From Peptoniphilaceae bacterium AM52-5BH (GTDB taxonomy: Bacteria; Bacillota; Clostridia; Tissierellales; Peptoniphilaceae): a stretch of 54,393 nucleotides of DNA. The notes under the pieces are model-generated. The model was not told the DNA's origin and made no database searches. It saw only the letters and a list, made by a program, of their open reading frames with translations. Numbering within the stretch: position 1 is the first letter of the stretch; each line of letters begins with the position of its first letter. Location: positions 1 to 54,393 of the forward strand of contig JAQEDR010000009.1 in the NCBI GenBank assembly GCA_027669155.1, read 5' to 3'. Positions 33,938-42,429 of the stretch are shown piece by piece. Position numbers and translations under genes: made by a program.

Positions 33938-34530
33938 GGACTAACTGTGTGATAGCTTCTTAGGATTTCGACAATCCTATACATATTTGTAATCTCTCCT
34001 ACTGCAAGTTTTTCCTTAAGTTTGTAATTTCCCAGGCAAAGTCCACAAGATAAGATCTCTACGCCTTTTTCTTCAAGGCTTTTGAAGTCTTCTATGGTCT
34101 TTTCATTTGCTGCTGTAAGGAAGACTCCTCTGTTGTAGAAAATCACCTTTTCTGGAAGCTTATCTTGTTCTGTAAGAGCATAGATGAAACCTTCGAGTAG
34201 GCTTTTTGAGAAGTCCTCATCGCCCTTACCCATCCTATCGTCAGAGATTGCTACAACATAGGAAGAGCTATCGATTTTATTTCCTTCTTCTGAAACTTCG
34301 TTTTTACTTTGTGCGTTTTTCTTAAGACTTACCCTGTAGATGCCGTCTTCGATTTTCTCAGAAGATGATTCGATCCTTAATTCCTTGGCCATCTTGGCGA
34401 GATTTTGAGTTGCTACTTCGTTATCTACTAGGATTTCGAAGTCTACTTCTTCTGGATTTTCCTTGATTAACTTCTTTGTTTCAATTACTGGTATTGGGCA
34501 AACTTTTCCTAAACAATCAATTTTTTTCAT
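33931..34530 (-). CDS. yedF: YedF, selenium metabolism protein (TusA-like plus DsrE-like)
   Basis: The protein has 199 aa. Residues 1-75 are a TusA/SirA-like domain with CLGKVCPIPVIETKK; Cys11 of the CPxP motif would carry sulfur or selenium. A linker rich in Lys, Glu and Ser follows. Residues ~90-199 are a DsrE-like domain with VVAISDDRMGKGDEDFSK and a pair of Cys in LSCGLCLGNY. The YedF two-domain form occurs next to selD and is presumed to relay selenium to or from SelD. It starts 10 nt after selD. Confidence 0.87.
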   Translation of the reverse strand: MKKIDCLGKVCPIPVIETKKLIKENPEEVDFEILVDNEVATQNLAKMAKELRIESSSEKIEDGIYRVSLKKNAQSKNEVSEEGNKIDSSSYVVAISDDRMGKGDEDFSKSLLEGFIYALTEQDKLPEKVIFYNRGVFLTAANEKTIEDFKSLEEKGVEILSCGLCLGNYKLKEKLAVGEITNMYRIVEILRSYHTVSPC

Positions 34531-34540
34531 AATAGCTCCT

Positions 34541-35554
34541 TTATTTTACGATTATCTTGTAAGATCTTTTCCTTTTAACTTGACCTATTTGATAGATTTC
34601 CAAATTATTTTCCTTAAACTCATCGATTATCTTTTTAGCTTCATCGGGGCTTACTGCAAGGCACAAACCGCCTGATGTTTGTGGGTCAAAGAGGACTTCT
34701 TCCATGGCAAAATCATCTATCATAAATTCTACATCGCGTTCGAGGTAGTTTCTGTTATTTTGCCCACCAGAAGTATAGAGAAACTCAGCCGCAAGCTTTT
34801 TAGCAGGAGATAGGACTGGGACCTTGGCGCTTTCAAGGATTATAGTAAAGTCATCACCTGCCACTTCTGAAAGATGGCCTAAAAGTCCAAATCCTGTGAT
34901 ATCCGTCGCTGCGTGGATTTGATATTTGACGAAGATATCCCTGGCGTATTTATTGAGAGTCGCCATCTGCCTTGTGCAAGCTTCAAAGTCCTCATCACTG
35001 ACGAGCCCCTGGGCGTAGTTGGCAGTAACGAGTCCTGTGCCGATTTTTTTCGTAAGAAGGATCACGTCCCCATCTTCTGGCCTGTTATTTTCCCAAATTT
35101 CCTTCTTTTTGACCTTGCCAGTAACAGAAAGGCCGTACTTGATAGTCTTATCATGGATTGAATGCCCACCTGTTAGGCTTGCCTTGGCCTCACTGACCTT
35201 ATCATTACCTCCACGGAGGATTTCTTTGAGGATAGCGAAGTCCTCTTCTAGGGGAAATGTCACGATATTAAGGGCGGAGATGACCTCTCCTCCCATAGCG
35301 TAGACATCGCTTAGAGCGTTGGCAGCAGCGATTTGACCGAAAAGATAGGGATCTTCGACCATAGTAGGGAAGAAATCCAGGGTCTGGATCACGCAAGTTT
35401 CGCCATCGATGTCGATAATTGCAGCATCGTCCTTCTTGTCAAATCCTACTAGGACATCGTGCCTCCTGTAGGGGGTAATATCCTTTAATAATTTATCCAA
35501 ATTACCTGCGGCAATCTTGGCATTGCAACCGCCGCATACTTCTAAGTTCTTCAT
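34541..35554 (-). CDS. selD: Selenide, water dikinase (selenophosphate synthetase) SelD
   Basis: The protein has 337 aa. The catalytic pair is Cys10 and Lys13 in CGGCNAKI, equal to Cys17 and Lys20 of E. coli, so this is a Cys and not a selenocysteine form. Other marks are DDAAIIDID, QTLDFFPTMVEDPYLFGQIAA, GGHSIHD, TDITGFGLLGHL and DPQTSGGL. It makes selenophosphate from selenide and ATP. selA, selB and selC are not in the window, and the neighbours are hydroxylase genes, so the product is probably used for a selenium-containing cofactor. The start has AAGGAGG before it. Confidence 0.95.
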   Translation of the reverse strand: MKNLEVCGGCNAKIAAGNLDKLLKDITPYRRHDVLVGFDKKDDAAIIDIDGETCVIQTLDFFPTMVEDPYLFGQIAAANALSDVYAMGGEVISALNIVTFPLEEDFAILKEILRGGNDKVSEAKASLTGGHSIHDKTIKYGLSVTGKVKKKEIWENNRPEDGDVILLTKKIGTGLVTANYAQGLVSDEDFEACTRQMATLNKYARDIFVKYQIHAATDITGFGLLGHLSEVAGDDFTIILESAKVPVLSPAKKLAAEFLYTSGGQNNRNYLERDVEFMIDDFAMEEVLFDPQTSGGLCLAVSPDEAKKIIDEFKENNLEIYQIGQVKRKRSYKIIVK

Positions 35555-35798
35555 AGGACCTCCTTCTAATATTCTACCGAATATTTTTCAAAAATACATC
35601 AAGAAAGGTTTTCTTAGATTTTTGTTTTAGTTTCGCTGATTACTTAAAAAATCTAGAAGGATAGCTAAAGAAGAGATTTAAAACTATCATATTTCTCAAA
35701 TTATTAAGAGTCTTAGAAACTATGAAAAAGTTTTGACAAGGAGGGTGATATATTAGATAATAGGGGCGATGTCGATATATTTTTAAAAGAGGTTCGCT
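35555..35798 (+). promoter_or_regulatory. Divergent promoter region, selD versus desulfurase 2
   Basis: For the plus-strand operon, TTGACA (35733-35738), a 17-bp spacer and GATAAT (35756-35761) form a good promoter. The selD promoter on the other strand is not clear in the AT-rich sequence. I see no operator, riboswitch or gene in the remaining ~180 bp. Confidence 0.65.
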
Positions 35799-36962
35799 AT
35801 GATTTATTTAGACAATGCTGCAACGACTTTGGTCAAACCCGACTTGGTCAAGGAAAGATTGATAGAAAATTTTGATAAAATAGGAAATCCTTCGAGAGGA
35901 TTTAATGAAATCTCCCTAAATACAGGAAGGATGGTCCTTGCTACTAGAATTAAGCTTGCGAGTCTTTTTAATATCAAAAATCCAAGAAGACTTGCATTTT
36001 GCTCAAATGCCACGGAGGCTTTAAACATCGCTATTTCTTCATTTATAGGAAGAGACGATCATGTAATAACGTCTCTTATCGAGCACAATTCCGTCCTCCG
36101 TCCTCTCTATCTTAAGGAAAAGGAAGGAGCTGAGCTTTCCTTTGTAGGACTTAAGGATGATAAGGAAGGGATACTCGATTATGAAATGATGGAAGGGCTT
36201 GTAAGAAAAAACACCAAGGCTTTTGTTATAAGCCATGCTTCAAATTTTACGGGAAATATTACCGATCTTTCTAAAGTTTCTGACTTTTGCAAAAAGCACG
36301 GACTCCTTTTGATAGTAGATGCTGCCCAAAGTGCTGGTCTTATCGATATAGATGTCGAAAAATACGGGATAGACGTCCTCTGCTTTACAGGTCACAAGGC
36401 CCTATATGGCCTAACGGGTACTGGTGGAATTTACATAAGAGATGGACTAAATCCGCATGCCCTAAAGGTCGGAGGAAGTGGGATCAATTCATTTGACAAA
36501 GACCATCCTCCTACCATGCCAGAAGTCCTAGAGGCAGGAACTATCAATGCTTACGGTATTCTCTCCTTAAATGCAAGCCTTGATTTTATAAATCAAATTG
36601 GTCTAGCTAATATTAGAAAAAAGGAAAAAGACCTACTTATATATTTTGATAAAAGCTTAAGGGAAATACCAAATCTTACAATTTATGGAGACAAAGATTT
36701 AGATAAGAGAGTTGGTATACTTGCGATTAATCCCTCAAAGATCTCAGCTAATGACCTTGCCCAAATCCTTGCCGAAAAATACCACATAGCTACTAGGGCA
36801 GGAGCCCATTGCGCCCCTCTTTGCCACAAGGCTTTGGGGACAGAAGAAGCAGGACTCGTTCGCTTCTCTCTTTCATATTTCAATAGCAAGGAAGAAATCG
36901 ATGAAGCAATTAAGGCCCTAAAGGAAATTCTAGGAGATGATTATGATAGTAATAACATTTGA
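35799..36962 (+). CDS. Cysteine desulfurase-family protein 2
   Basis: The protein has 387 aa and is a paralogue of desulfurase 1. It starts YLDNAATTLVKP. The PLP Lys is in FTGHKALYGL and the catalytic Cys in RAGAHCAPLCHKALG; a second Cys lies four residues after it, where copy 1 has Ile. It heads an operon with DUF3343 protein 2, an activase and a double-cubane reductase. It probably mobilises sulfur or selenium for that set. The downstream DUF3343 start overlaps its end by 20 nt. Confidence 0.85.
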   Translation: MIYLDNAATTLVKPDLVKERLIENFDKIGNPSRGFNEISLNTGRMVLATRIKLASLFNIKNPRRLAFCSNATEALNIAISSFIGRDDHVITSLIEHNSVLRPLYLKEKEGAELSFVGLKDDKEGILDYEMMEGLVRKNTKAFVISHASNFTGNITDLSKVSDFCKKHGLLLIVDAAQSAGLIDIDVEKYGIDVLCFTGHKALYGLTGTGGIYIRDGLNPHALKVGGSGINSFDKDHPPTMPEVLEAGTINAYGILSLNASLDFINQIGLANIRKKEKDLLIYFDKSLREIPNLTIYGDKDLDKRVGILAINPSKISANDLAQILAEKYHIATRAGAHCAPLCHKALGTEEAGLVRFSLSYFNSKEEIDEAIKALKEILGDDYDSNNI

Positions 36963-37167
36963 TACGACTACAGATGCCATGATGATGGAGGCTTTCGCTA
37001 AGGAAAATAAGCTTGCTGGGAAGATTATCCCCCTACCAAATGAAATATCCGCAGGCTGTGGCCTAGCCTTTAAGATAGAGACAGAAGATTTGGAGAAAGT
37101 CACAAAGACATTAGAGGAAAACTCAATTTCTTATGAGAAAATCCATAAGCTTGGAGTAGATCAATGA
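36943..37167 (+). CDS. DUF3343 putative Se/S carrier protein 2
   Basis: The protein has 74 aa, with the conserved Cys39 in SAGCGLAFKI after PLPNEI. It lacks the basic tail of copy 1. I chose ATG 36943, which has AGGAG at a good distance; ATG 36937 is two codons earlier. It overlaps desulfurase 2 by 20 nt and the activase gene by 4 nt. This is the second desulfurase/DUF3343 pair in the window and supports a dedicated carrier role. Confidence 0.8.
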   Translation: MIVITFDTTTDAMMMEAFAKENKLAGKIIPLPNEISAGCGLAFKIETEDLEKVTKTLEENSISYEKIHKLGVDQ

Positions 37168-37931
37168 ACTATGTAGGAATCGATATAGGATCAACTGCGA
37201 GCAAGGTATCGATAATTGGAGATAAGGAAATTAATTTCGTAACTCCTACTGGTTGGTCATCCAAGGAAGTCGCAAATGATATCAAAAAGAGGCTCCTTGA
37301 CGAAGGAGTCGACGTCGAAAATGAAAACACCAGAGTAACAGCAACAGGATACGGTAGGATAAGTGTCGACTTCGCTGACTTTGTTATAACAGAAATCACT
37401 TGCCACGCAAGAGGAGCGAGGGCCCTATCTGGCCTCGATAATTTGGCTGTAATAGATGTAGGTGGCCAAGACACCAAGGCAATCCTTATTGAAGATAAAT
37501 TGGTATCTGAATTTCAAATGAATGACAAGTGCTCAGCAGGTACGGGCAAATTTATTGAAGTAATGGCCAACAAACTTGGGCTCACAATCGCCGAACTATT
37601 TGATCTTGCCCAGAAAGGAGAGGCCATATCAATTTCTTCCATGTGTACGGTCTTTGCAGAAACAGAAATCACCTCCTATGTTGGAGAGGGAAGGAAGAAA
37701 GAAGACATAGCAGCTGGCATTGTAAATTCAGTCGCCCAGAAAGTAAGCCAGATGTATAACAAAATAGGAGATAGCGACAAAGTAATCCTTACTGGAGGCT
37801 TAAGTCAAGTTCCATTCTTTGCGGAAATCCTATCTCAAACAATTGGAAAAGAAGTAATCAACGTCAAGAACGGACAATTTGCAGGCTCGATTGGAGGAGC
37901 CTATCTATCGAAGGAGAAGAAAAAAAGATGA
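37164..37931 (+). CDS. ATP-dependent activase (BadF/HgdC family)
   Basis: The protein has 255 aa and an actin-like ATPase fold. The phosphate loops are GIDIGSTASKV at the start and VIDVGGQDTKA. The two Cys that hold a [4Fe-4S] cluster between the subunits of the dimer are in NDKCSAGTG and SSMCTVFAE. Such proteins inject one low-potential electron at the cost of ATP into 2-hydroxyacyl-CoA dehydratases or double-cubane reductases. The partner is encoded next, overlapping by 4 nt. Confidence 0.9.
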   Translation: MNYVGIDIGSTASKVSIIGDKEINFVTPTGWSSKEVANDIKKRLLDEGVDVENENTRVTATGYGRISVDFADFVITEITCHARGARALSGLDNLAVIDVGGQDTKAILIEDKLVSEFQMNDKCSAGTGKFIEVMANKLGLTIAELFDLAQKGEAISISSMCTVFAETEITSYVGEGRKKEDIAAGIVNSVAQKVSQMYNKIGDSDKVILTGGLSQVPFFAEILSQTIGKEVINVKNGQFAGSIGGAYLSKEKKKR

Positions 37932-39079
37932 CAGATTTAATTAAAGACTTACCAGAAATATTTGAAGAATTTGCCGACGCAAGAAAAAACGCCTTTCTAA
38001 GCGTAAAAGAATTAAAGGATAAGAACATTCCCCTAGTAGGAGCCTATTGTACATATTTTCCTGAAGAAGTAGCTTGGGCGGCTGGAGCAAGCACCGTTGG
38101 CCTATGCTCAACTAGCGATGAGACCATGGCAGAAGCAGAAAAGGACCTCCCATCCAATCTCTGTCCCCTTATCAAATCATCCTATGGCTTCGCCAAAACA
38201 GATAAATGCCCATTCTTCTACTTCTCAGATGTCATAGTAGGAGAGACAACCTGCGATGGGAAGAAGAAAATGTACGAATTGATGGATGAAATAAAGCCAG
38301 TCTATATGATGAACCTACCTAACAAGCAAGACGAAAAGGCCAAAAGATACTGGGCGGAAGAAGTAGAAGAATTCAAAGAATATATGGAAGAAAAATTTGC
38401 CACAGAAATTACAGAAGAGAAGCTAAGAAAAGCGGCCAAATTAGGAAATGACATAAGAGATGCCCAAAAAAACATAGCCCAAACTATGAAACTTGACCCA
38501 ACACCAATGTCAGGACTTGACCTATTCCATGTTACATATGGCAGTCAATTTAACATGGACAAGGAAAAAATCCCAGGAGAGATCAACGCCCTAGCCAAAA
38601 GAATAATCGACGAATACGATCCAAAGGCGAGAGAGAAAAAGCCAAGAATAGTAGTAACAGGCTGCCCAATGGGAGGAGCAACAGAAAAGGTCATCAAGGC
38701 CATAGAAGATAACGGTGGAGTAATAGTAAGCTTTGAAAACTGCTCTGGTGAGAAAAACTTCGACAGAAACGTAGACCTTGACCAAGAAGACATTATAAAA
38801 GCCCTAGCCGATAGATATATAGACATAGGTTGTTCTGTAATGAGCCCAGATACCAATAGGTTTGAGCTTCTAGGAAGACTAATAGACGAATACCAAGCAG
38901 ACGGAGTAGTAGAAATGGACCTAGTAGCCTGCCACACCTACAATGTAGAAAGGGAAAAAATCAAAAGATTTGTCCAAGAAGAGAAAAAAATTCCATACAC
39001 CTACGTAGAAACCGACTTCGGCCAAGCAGACATAGGCCAACTAAACACAAGAATGGCCGCCTTTATTGAGATGCTTTAG
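37928..39079 (+). CDS. Double-cubane-cluster anaerobic reductase (HgdB-like)
   Basis: The protein has 383 aa and belongs to the 2-hydroxyacyl-CoA dehydratase D-component superfamily. A single gene with no second subunit, plus VGAYCTYFPEEVAWAAGA, LPSNLCPLIKSS, GETTCDGKKKMYE, VTGCPMGG, FENCSGEKNFDR and DLVACHTYN, fit the double-cubane [Fe8S9] branch better than true dehydratases. A characterised member reduces small molecules with ATP and its activase, but the natural substrate is unknown. Coupling with a desulfurase and a Se/S carrier suggests a sulfur- or selenium-related reduction; this is inference. Confidence 0.82.
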   Translation: MTDLIKDLPEIFEEFADARKNAFLSVKELKDKNIPLVGAYCTYFPEEVAWAAGASTVGLCSTSDETMAEAEKDLPSNLCPLIKSSYGFAKTDKCPFFYFSDVIVGETTCDGKKKMYELMDEIKPVYMMNLPNKQDEKAKRYWAEEVEEFKEYMEEKFATEITEEKLRKAAKLGNDIRDAQKNIAQTMKLDPTPMSGLDLFHVTYGSQFNMDKEKIPGEINALAKRIIDEYDPKAREKKPRIVVTGCPMGGATEKVIKAIEDNGGVIVSFENCSGEKNFDRNVDLDQEDIIKALADRYIDIGCSVMSPDTNRFELLGRLIDEYQADGVVEMDLVACHTYNVEREKIKRFVQEEKKIPYTYVETDFGQADIGQLNTRMAAFIEML

Positions 39080-39098
39080 AGGGCGGAGGAGTTTTTGA

Positions 39099-39146
39099 TT
39101 GACTATTACCTTAAAGATAATATAATGATATTACCTTAAAGGTAAT
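39099..39146 (+). promoter_or_regulatory. Promoter and two operators of the toxin-antitoxin operon
   Basis: TTGACT (39099-39104), a 16-bp spacer and TATAAT (39121-39126) form the promoter. The spacer is itself the first operator, ATTACCTTAAAGATAAT (39105-39121). The second, ATTACCTTAAAGGTAAT (39130-39146), is a near-perfect palindrome lying 25 bp further. The antitoxin's helix-turn-helix domain probably binds both and represses the operon. Confidence 0.82.
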
Positions 39147-39166
39147 TTGGTTTCGGAGTTTAAGAT

Positions 39167-39496
39167 TTGAAAATAAATTATTCTAATAAAAAACTGATGA
39201 AAGAATGCACTAATATTAAGATAGCGAGAAAGCATTATGGTGAGAAAATAGCTTTAAGGCTTCTTAAGGCAATAAATTTTATAGAATCTTCATCTAATTT
39301 GAAAGCATTGATTAATAATAGAATCTATAATTTTCATAAACTCTCAGGGGATAGAAAAAATCAGTATGCTATAGATATAGGTAGTAGGAGAGATGGTTAC
39401 CGACTAATACTTGAGTTTGACCAAGATGATGTATTTGTAAAAGCTGTTGAGATTGACGAACTTACAATCAAAGAAATGGGGAATCACTATGAGTAA
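39167..39496 (+). CDS. RelE/HigB-like toxin of a type II toxin-antitoxin pair
   Basis: The protein has 109 aa. The start codon is TTG 39167 with GGAG 9 nt upstream. Its fold signature is that of RelE/HigB mRNA endonucleases: helices at the N-terminus (MKECTNIKIARKHYG), then HKLSGDRKNQYAIDIG and GYRLILEF, with basic residues in place for RNA binding. The toxin gene comes before the antitoxin gene, as in higBA. It overlaps the antitoxin by 8 nt. Confidence 0.8.
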   Translation: MKINYSNKKLMKECTNIKIARKHYGEKIALRLLKAINFIESSSNLKALINNRIYNFHKLSGDRKNQYAIDIGSRRDGYRLILEFDQDDVFVKAVEIDELTIKEMGNHYE

Positions 39497-40574
39497 TTTT
39501 ACAGAATATAAAAATTTAATAGCTTTTCATCCAGGATCTTATATAGAAGATTTAGTTGCTGATTTAAATATAAGTCAAAAAGAATTCGCTAGTCGTCTTG
39601 GTGTCTCTGCAAAAACTATTAGTACTTTGATAAATGCTGAATCTAATTTATCTATTGATTTAGCCCTTAAATTGGAGAAGCTAACAGGAATAGATTATCA
39701 AACTTGGATAAATCTTCAAAATAACTACGATAAAAAAAAGTTAGAAATTGAAAACGAAAAAATAAAAGATGAAGATATAGTTCTTGATAAGATTGATTTT
39801 AAATATTTTAAGAAAAATGGACTAGTAGAAGATAAGAAGTATAAAAGATCTGAGAAAAAAGACAGCTTATATTCTACGTTATATATTAGTAGTTTGACTT
39901 ATCTATCAGCTTTTAATCCATTAGTAAGCTACAGGAATAACGACATTGATAACTTGAAGTCGGTTGTAAACTCTAACATAATGCTTTGTCTTGCTGAAAA
40001 TATTGCTAGAAATATGTCACAACAAAAACTTGATATAAGTAAGTTAAATGGTTACCTGCCTGAAATAAAGGCTATGAATTTAGAGGACTATGAAGATTTT
40101 ATGCCAAGGCTTAAACAATTACTCCTGGAATGTGGAATTGTGCTTGTTACTTTGCCGCACTTATCAGGATCAGGACTTAATGGAGCATGCAAGATATTTA
40201 AAAATGGTTCCGTATTGCTTTTATTGACTGATAAAAACAAGAGGGCAGATATATTTTGGTTTTCATTAATGCATGAGCTAGGTCATATAATTAATAAAGA
40301 CTTTTATACAGATCTTTATGATATAGAAACCTATGAGAAAAAAGAAAAAATAGCAGATAAGTTTTCTGAAGAAATTTTCTTAAGTGAAAGTGAATATGAG
40401 GAGTTTAAAATTGTGGGAGATTACTCCTATAGATCTTTAGTCGAATTTGCGAAAAAAAAGTCAATAATGCCAAGTATTTTAATTGGCAGGTTGAAGAATG
40501 ACAAGCTGATCGAACAAAATAAATTAAACGATTTAAACAAATATTATAAATTTTCAATTGATATGAACAAATAA
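39489..40574 (+). CDS. HigA-like antitoxin fused to an ImmA/IrrE metallopeptidase domain
   Basis: The protein has 361 aa. Residues ~15-75 are an Xre/HigA helix-turn-helix (ISQKEFASRLGVSAKTISTL). Residues ~220-320 form an ImmA/IrrE-like domain with the zinc motif HELGH at ~262 and a following Glu (DKFSEEIFLSE). The helix-turn-helix would bind the two palindromes upstream and the toxin. The peptidase domain may act on the antitoxin itself or on another repressor under stress. The start at ATG 39489 lies in the end of the toxin gene. Confidence 0.82.
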   Translation: MSNFTEYKNLIAFHPGSYIEDLVADLNISQKEFASRLGVSAKTISTLINAESNLSIDLALKLEKLTGIDYQTWINLQNNYDKKKLEIENEKIKDEDIVLDKIDFKYFKKNGLVEDKKYKRSEKKDSLYSTLYISSLTYLSAFNPLVSYRNNDIDNLKSVVNSNIMLCLAENIARNMSQQKLDISKLNGYLPEIKAMNLEDYEDFMPRLKQLLLECGIVLVTLPHLSGSGLNGACKIFKNGSVLLLLTDKNKRADIFWFSLMHELGHIINKDFYTDLYDIETYEKKEKIADKFSEEIFLSESEYEEFKIVGDYSYRSLVEFAKKKSIMPSILIGRLKNDKLIEQNKLNDLNKYYKFSIDMNK

Positions 40575-40588
40575 ATATAGTAAATATT

Positions 40589-40624
40589 AAGCCTCACTAA
40601 CTAATATCTAGTGAGGCTTTTTGC
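40589..40624 (+). terminator. Terminator of the toxin-antitoxin operon
   Basis: AAGCCTCACTA (40589-40599) pairs perfectly with TAGTGAGGCTT (40609-40619), followed by a T5 run. Confidence 0.85.
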
Positions 40625-40715
40625 TGCAGATATTAAAGTGTACTTATGAAATAAATAGTTATTTATTTTGTAAATGAGAAGGATTATAAAAAATATTAAT
40701 TAGGAGGAAAATAAT

Positions 40716-42191
40716 TTGTCAAGAAAAACAGAATACAGATTTGATGAAAATTTTGAATTATTAGGTCAATGGTTTCTGCCAGAAGGTGATATCAATAATT
40801 CTATAACAGGAAAACTAATACATAATTGTGATAGCTTTAAAGACGAATTTTTTCTTGAGTTGTATGGGGATTTCGATGAAATAAGTGAGAAAACTATAAT
40901 CGTAGAAAATAAGTTAAGGGAAAAAATAACCATTATAGGTTTTACAAGTGATGGTAAGACAGTGATAATCGATAACGCTATTAAAATAAATGGCACATTA
41001 GTTTCAAACGGTTTTCCTACTTCGAAATTTCTTGTGGGAAGGAGCCTTGTTATTAATTTTTTGATAGATATTAATTCTGATAAAAATGCGAAATTTATTG
41101 TAGATAAAGGAATAGATAATTTGGAGCTTTCATCTTGTGAATTTAATTTTACTAGACTAAAAAGTTGGATTGGAGATATTGGTATTAAAAAAGTTAGGAG
41201 CGATCAATCAGCCTCTATATCAGTTGCTTTATCTGAGGATTCGAATGATAAATTTTATATTTCAAATAAAAATATATGCTTAGAAAAAATTTTGAAATGC
41301 GACATAATTAATAGTTCTATTAGAAGCGAGTATTATTGGAAAATGAAATCCTTAGATGGATCATGCCTAAATGTTAGACAGTTTATTGATTTAATTAAAT
41401 CATTTAAGAATTTAATTCAGTTCTTTGTCGGTCAAAAAATTGGATATTCTTACATAAAGTTAAAAACAAATTTAGAAGGAAGATGTAATCATTTAGTTAA
41501 TTGCTATATTGTAACTAGACAATTTATAACTTTTTCAAAATTTAGTGGTAATTATATCACGTTGAAATATGCAGATATCAAAGATCAATTTAATGAAATA
41601 TTAAATAATTGGTATTTGAAGGAGGATAAATTTATAAATATAACTGAAAATTACTTATCTAATATAAACTCTTTTTATTATAGTCATTCAACTTTGCTAA
41701 ATTCTATAAGGAGTTTAGAAATGTTTCATAGAAATTTCTATATAGAGGACGATGCATTCGAGGATACGCAGATAAATAAATTAAAAGAAGAGATAAAAGA
41801 TTTTATAAGGTCTAAGAGTAATGATGACAAAGTAGTGAGTAGGTTTTGTTCCAATATAGACTACGATCCAGAAAAGACCCTAAGTAGGAGAATTAAGGAT
41901 TTAATACAGAATATGGATGAAAAAATGAAGCAAAATTTTATAAAAAAAGCGGAAAAGAATATGAGCAAGAGTATTGATAGCTTTGTATATAAAATTGTTT
42001 CTACTAGAAATTTCTATACACACGGAGATAGAAGTAATATAAATGAAAAAGTAATTACAGATTCAAGAGATATTATTAATTATTCACATCTACTTGATCA
42101 GATACTAAAGTACTATATTTACAAACAATTGTTTGAGATAAATGATTATGTAATCGATAAAATTATTAATGGATGGATAAAAGTAATCTAG
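40716..42191 (+). CDS. ApeA-like HEPN anti-phage protein
   Basis: The protein has 491 aa. The start is TTG 40716 with AGGAGGA before it. The N-terminal ~300 residues are beta-rich and begin LLGQWFLPEGD, then ITGKLIHN, as in the ApeA N-terminal domain. The C-terminal ~150 residues are helical and contain the HEPN ribonuclease motif R-X4-H at Arg431-His436 (STRNFYTHGD). ApeA proteins protect bacteria against phage, and the HEPN part is thought to cleave RNA once infection is sensed. Its place beside a toxin-antitoxin pair fits a small defence island. The family call is from pattern, with fair confidence. Confidence 0.72.
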   Translation: MSRKTEYRFDENFELLGQWFLPEGDINNSITGKLIHNCDSFKDEFFLELYGDFDEISEKTIIVENKLREKITIIGFTSDGKTVIIDNAIKINGTLVSNGFPTSKFLVGRSLVINFLIDINSDKNAKFIVDKGIDNLELSSCEFNFTRLKSWIGDIGIKKVRSDQSASISVALSEDSNDKFYISNKNICLEKILKCDIINSSIRSEYYWKMKSLDGSCLNVRQFIDLIKSFKNLIQFFVGQKIGYSYIKLKTNLEGRCNHLVNCYIVTRQFITFSKFSGNYITLKYADIKDQFNEILNNWYLKEDKFINITENYLSNINSFYYSHSTLLNSIRSLEMFHRNFYIEDDAFEDTQINKLKEEIKDFIRSKSNDDKVVSRFCSNIDYDPEKTLSRRIKDLIQNMDEKMKQNFIKKAEKNMSKSIDSFVYKIVSTRNFYTHGDRSNINEKVITDSRDIINYSHLLDQILKYYIYKQLFEINDYVIDKIINGWIKVI

Positions 42192-42196
42192 AAAGT

Positions 42197-42252
42197 ATTT
42201 AATCAAATAAGATATACTACTAAGCTTATATTTTTCTCGTATTTGATTAAAT
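42197..42252 (+). repeat. 13-bp perfect inverted repeat after the ApeA-like gene
   Basis: ATTTAATCAAATA (42197-42209) and TATTTGATTAAAT (42240-42252) can form a hairpin with a 30-nt loop. It begins 6 nt after the stop codon. There is no T-run right after, so it may be a weak terminator or a 3' stabilising hairpin. Confidence 0.5.
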
Positions 42253-42338
42253 CTGATATAAATTTTACTATTCAGGAACATAGAAAAACAATTAGAGATA
42301 CTTGCAAATAGATAAATAATATAAAATTAATTATGACT

Positions 42339-42370
42339 TACCAGGGAAGAATATTCTCTGGTATTTTTTC
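42339..42370 (+). terminator. Terminator before the helix-turn-helix gene
   Basis: TACCAGGGAA pairs with TTCTCTGGTA (42339-42363, loop of 5), followed by a T-run. It lies between the ApeA-like gene and the next gene. Confidence 0.75.
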
Positions 42371-42397
42371 GGGAAGATTTTCATATATTTTCTATAT

Positions 42398-42415
42398 ATA
42401 AGTAGAAATACTTAT
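42398..42415 (+). promoter_or_regulatory. Small palindrome before the helix-turn-helix gene
   Basis: ATAAGTA GAAA TACTTAT is a perfect 7-bp inverted repeat 14 bp before the start codon. It could be an operator or an RNA hairpin near the ribosome binding site (AAGGAGAG). Confidence 0.4.
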
Positions 42416-42429
42416 GTTAAGGAGAGATT

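Noticed and set aside
34541..35554. SelD as a selenocysteine-containing form
   Set aside because: The catalytic position is encoded as Cys (residue 10 in CGGCNAKI), with no TGA.
37928..39079. True 2-hydroxyacyl-CoA dehydratase subunit
   Set aside because: Those enzymes need two different subunits plus CoA-ester pathway genes. Here a single gene stands with an activase and Se/S genes, fitting the double-cubane branch better.
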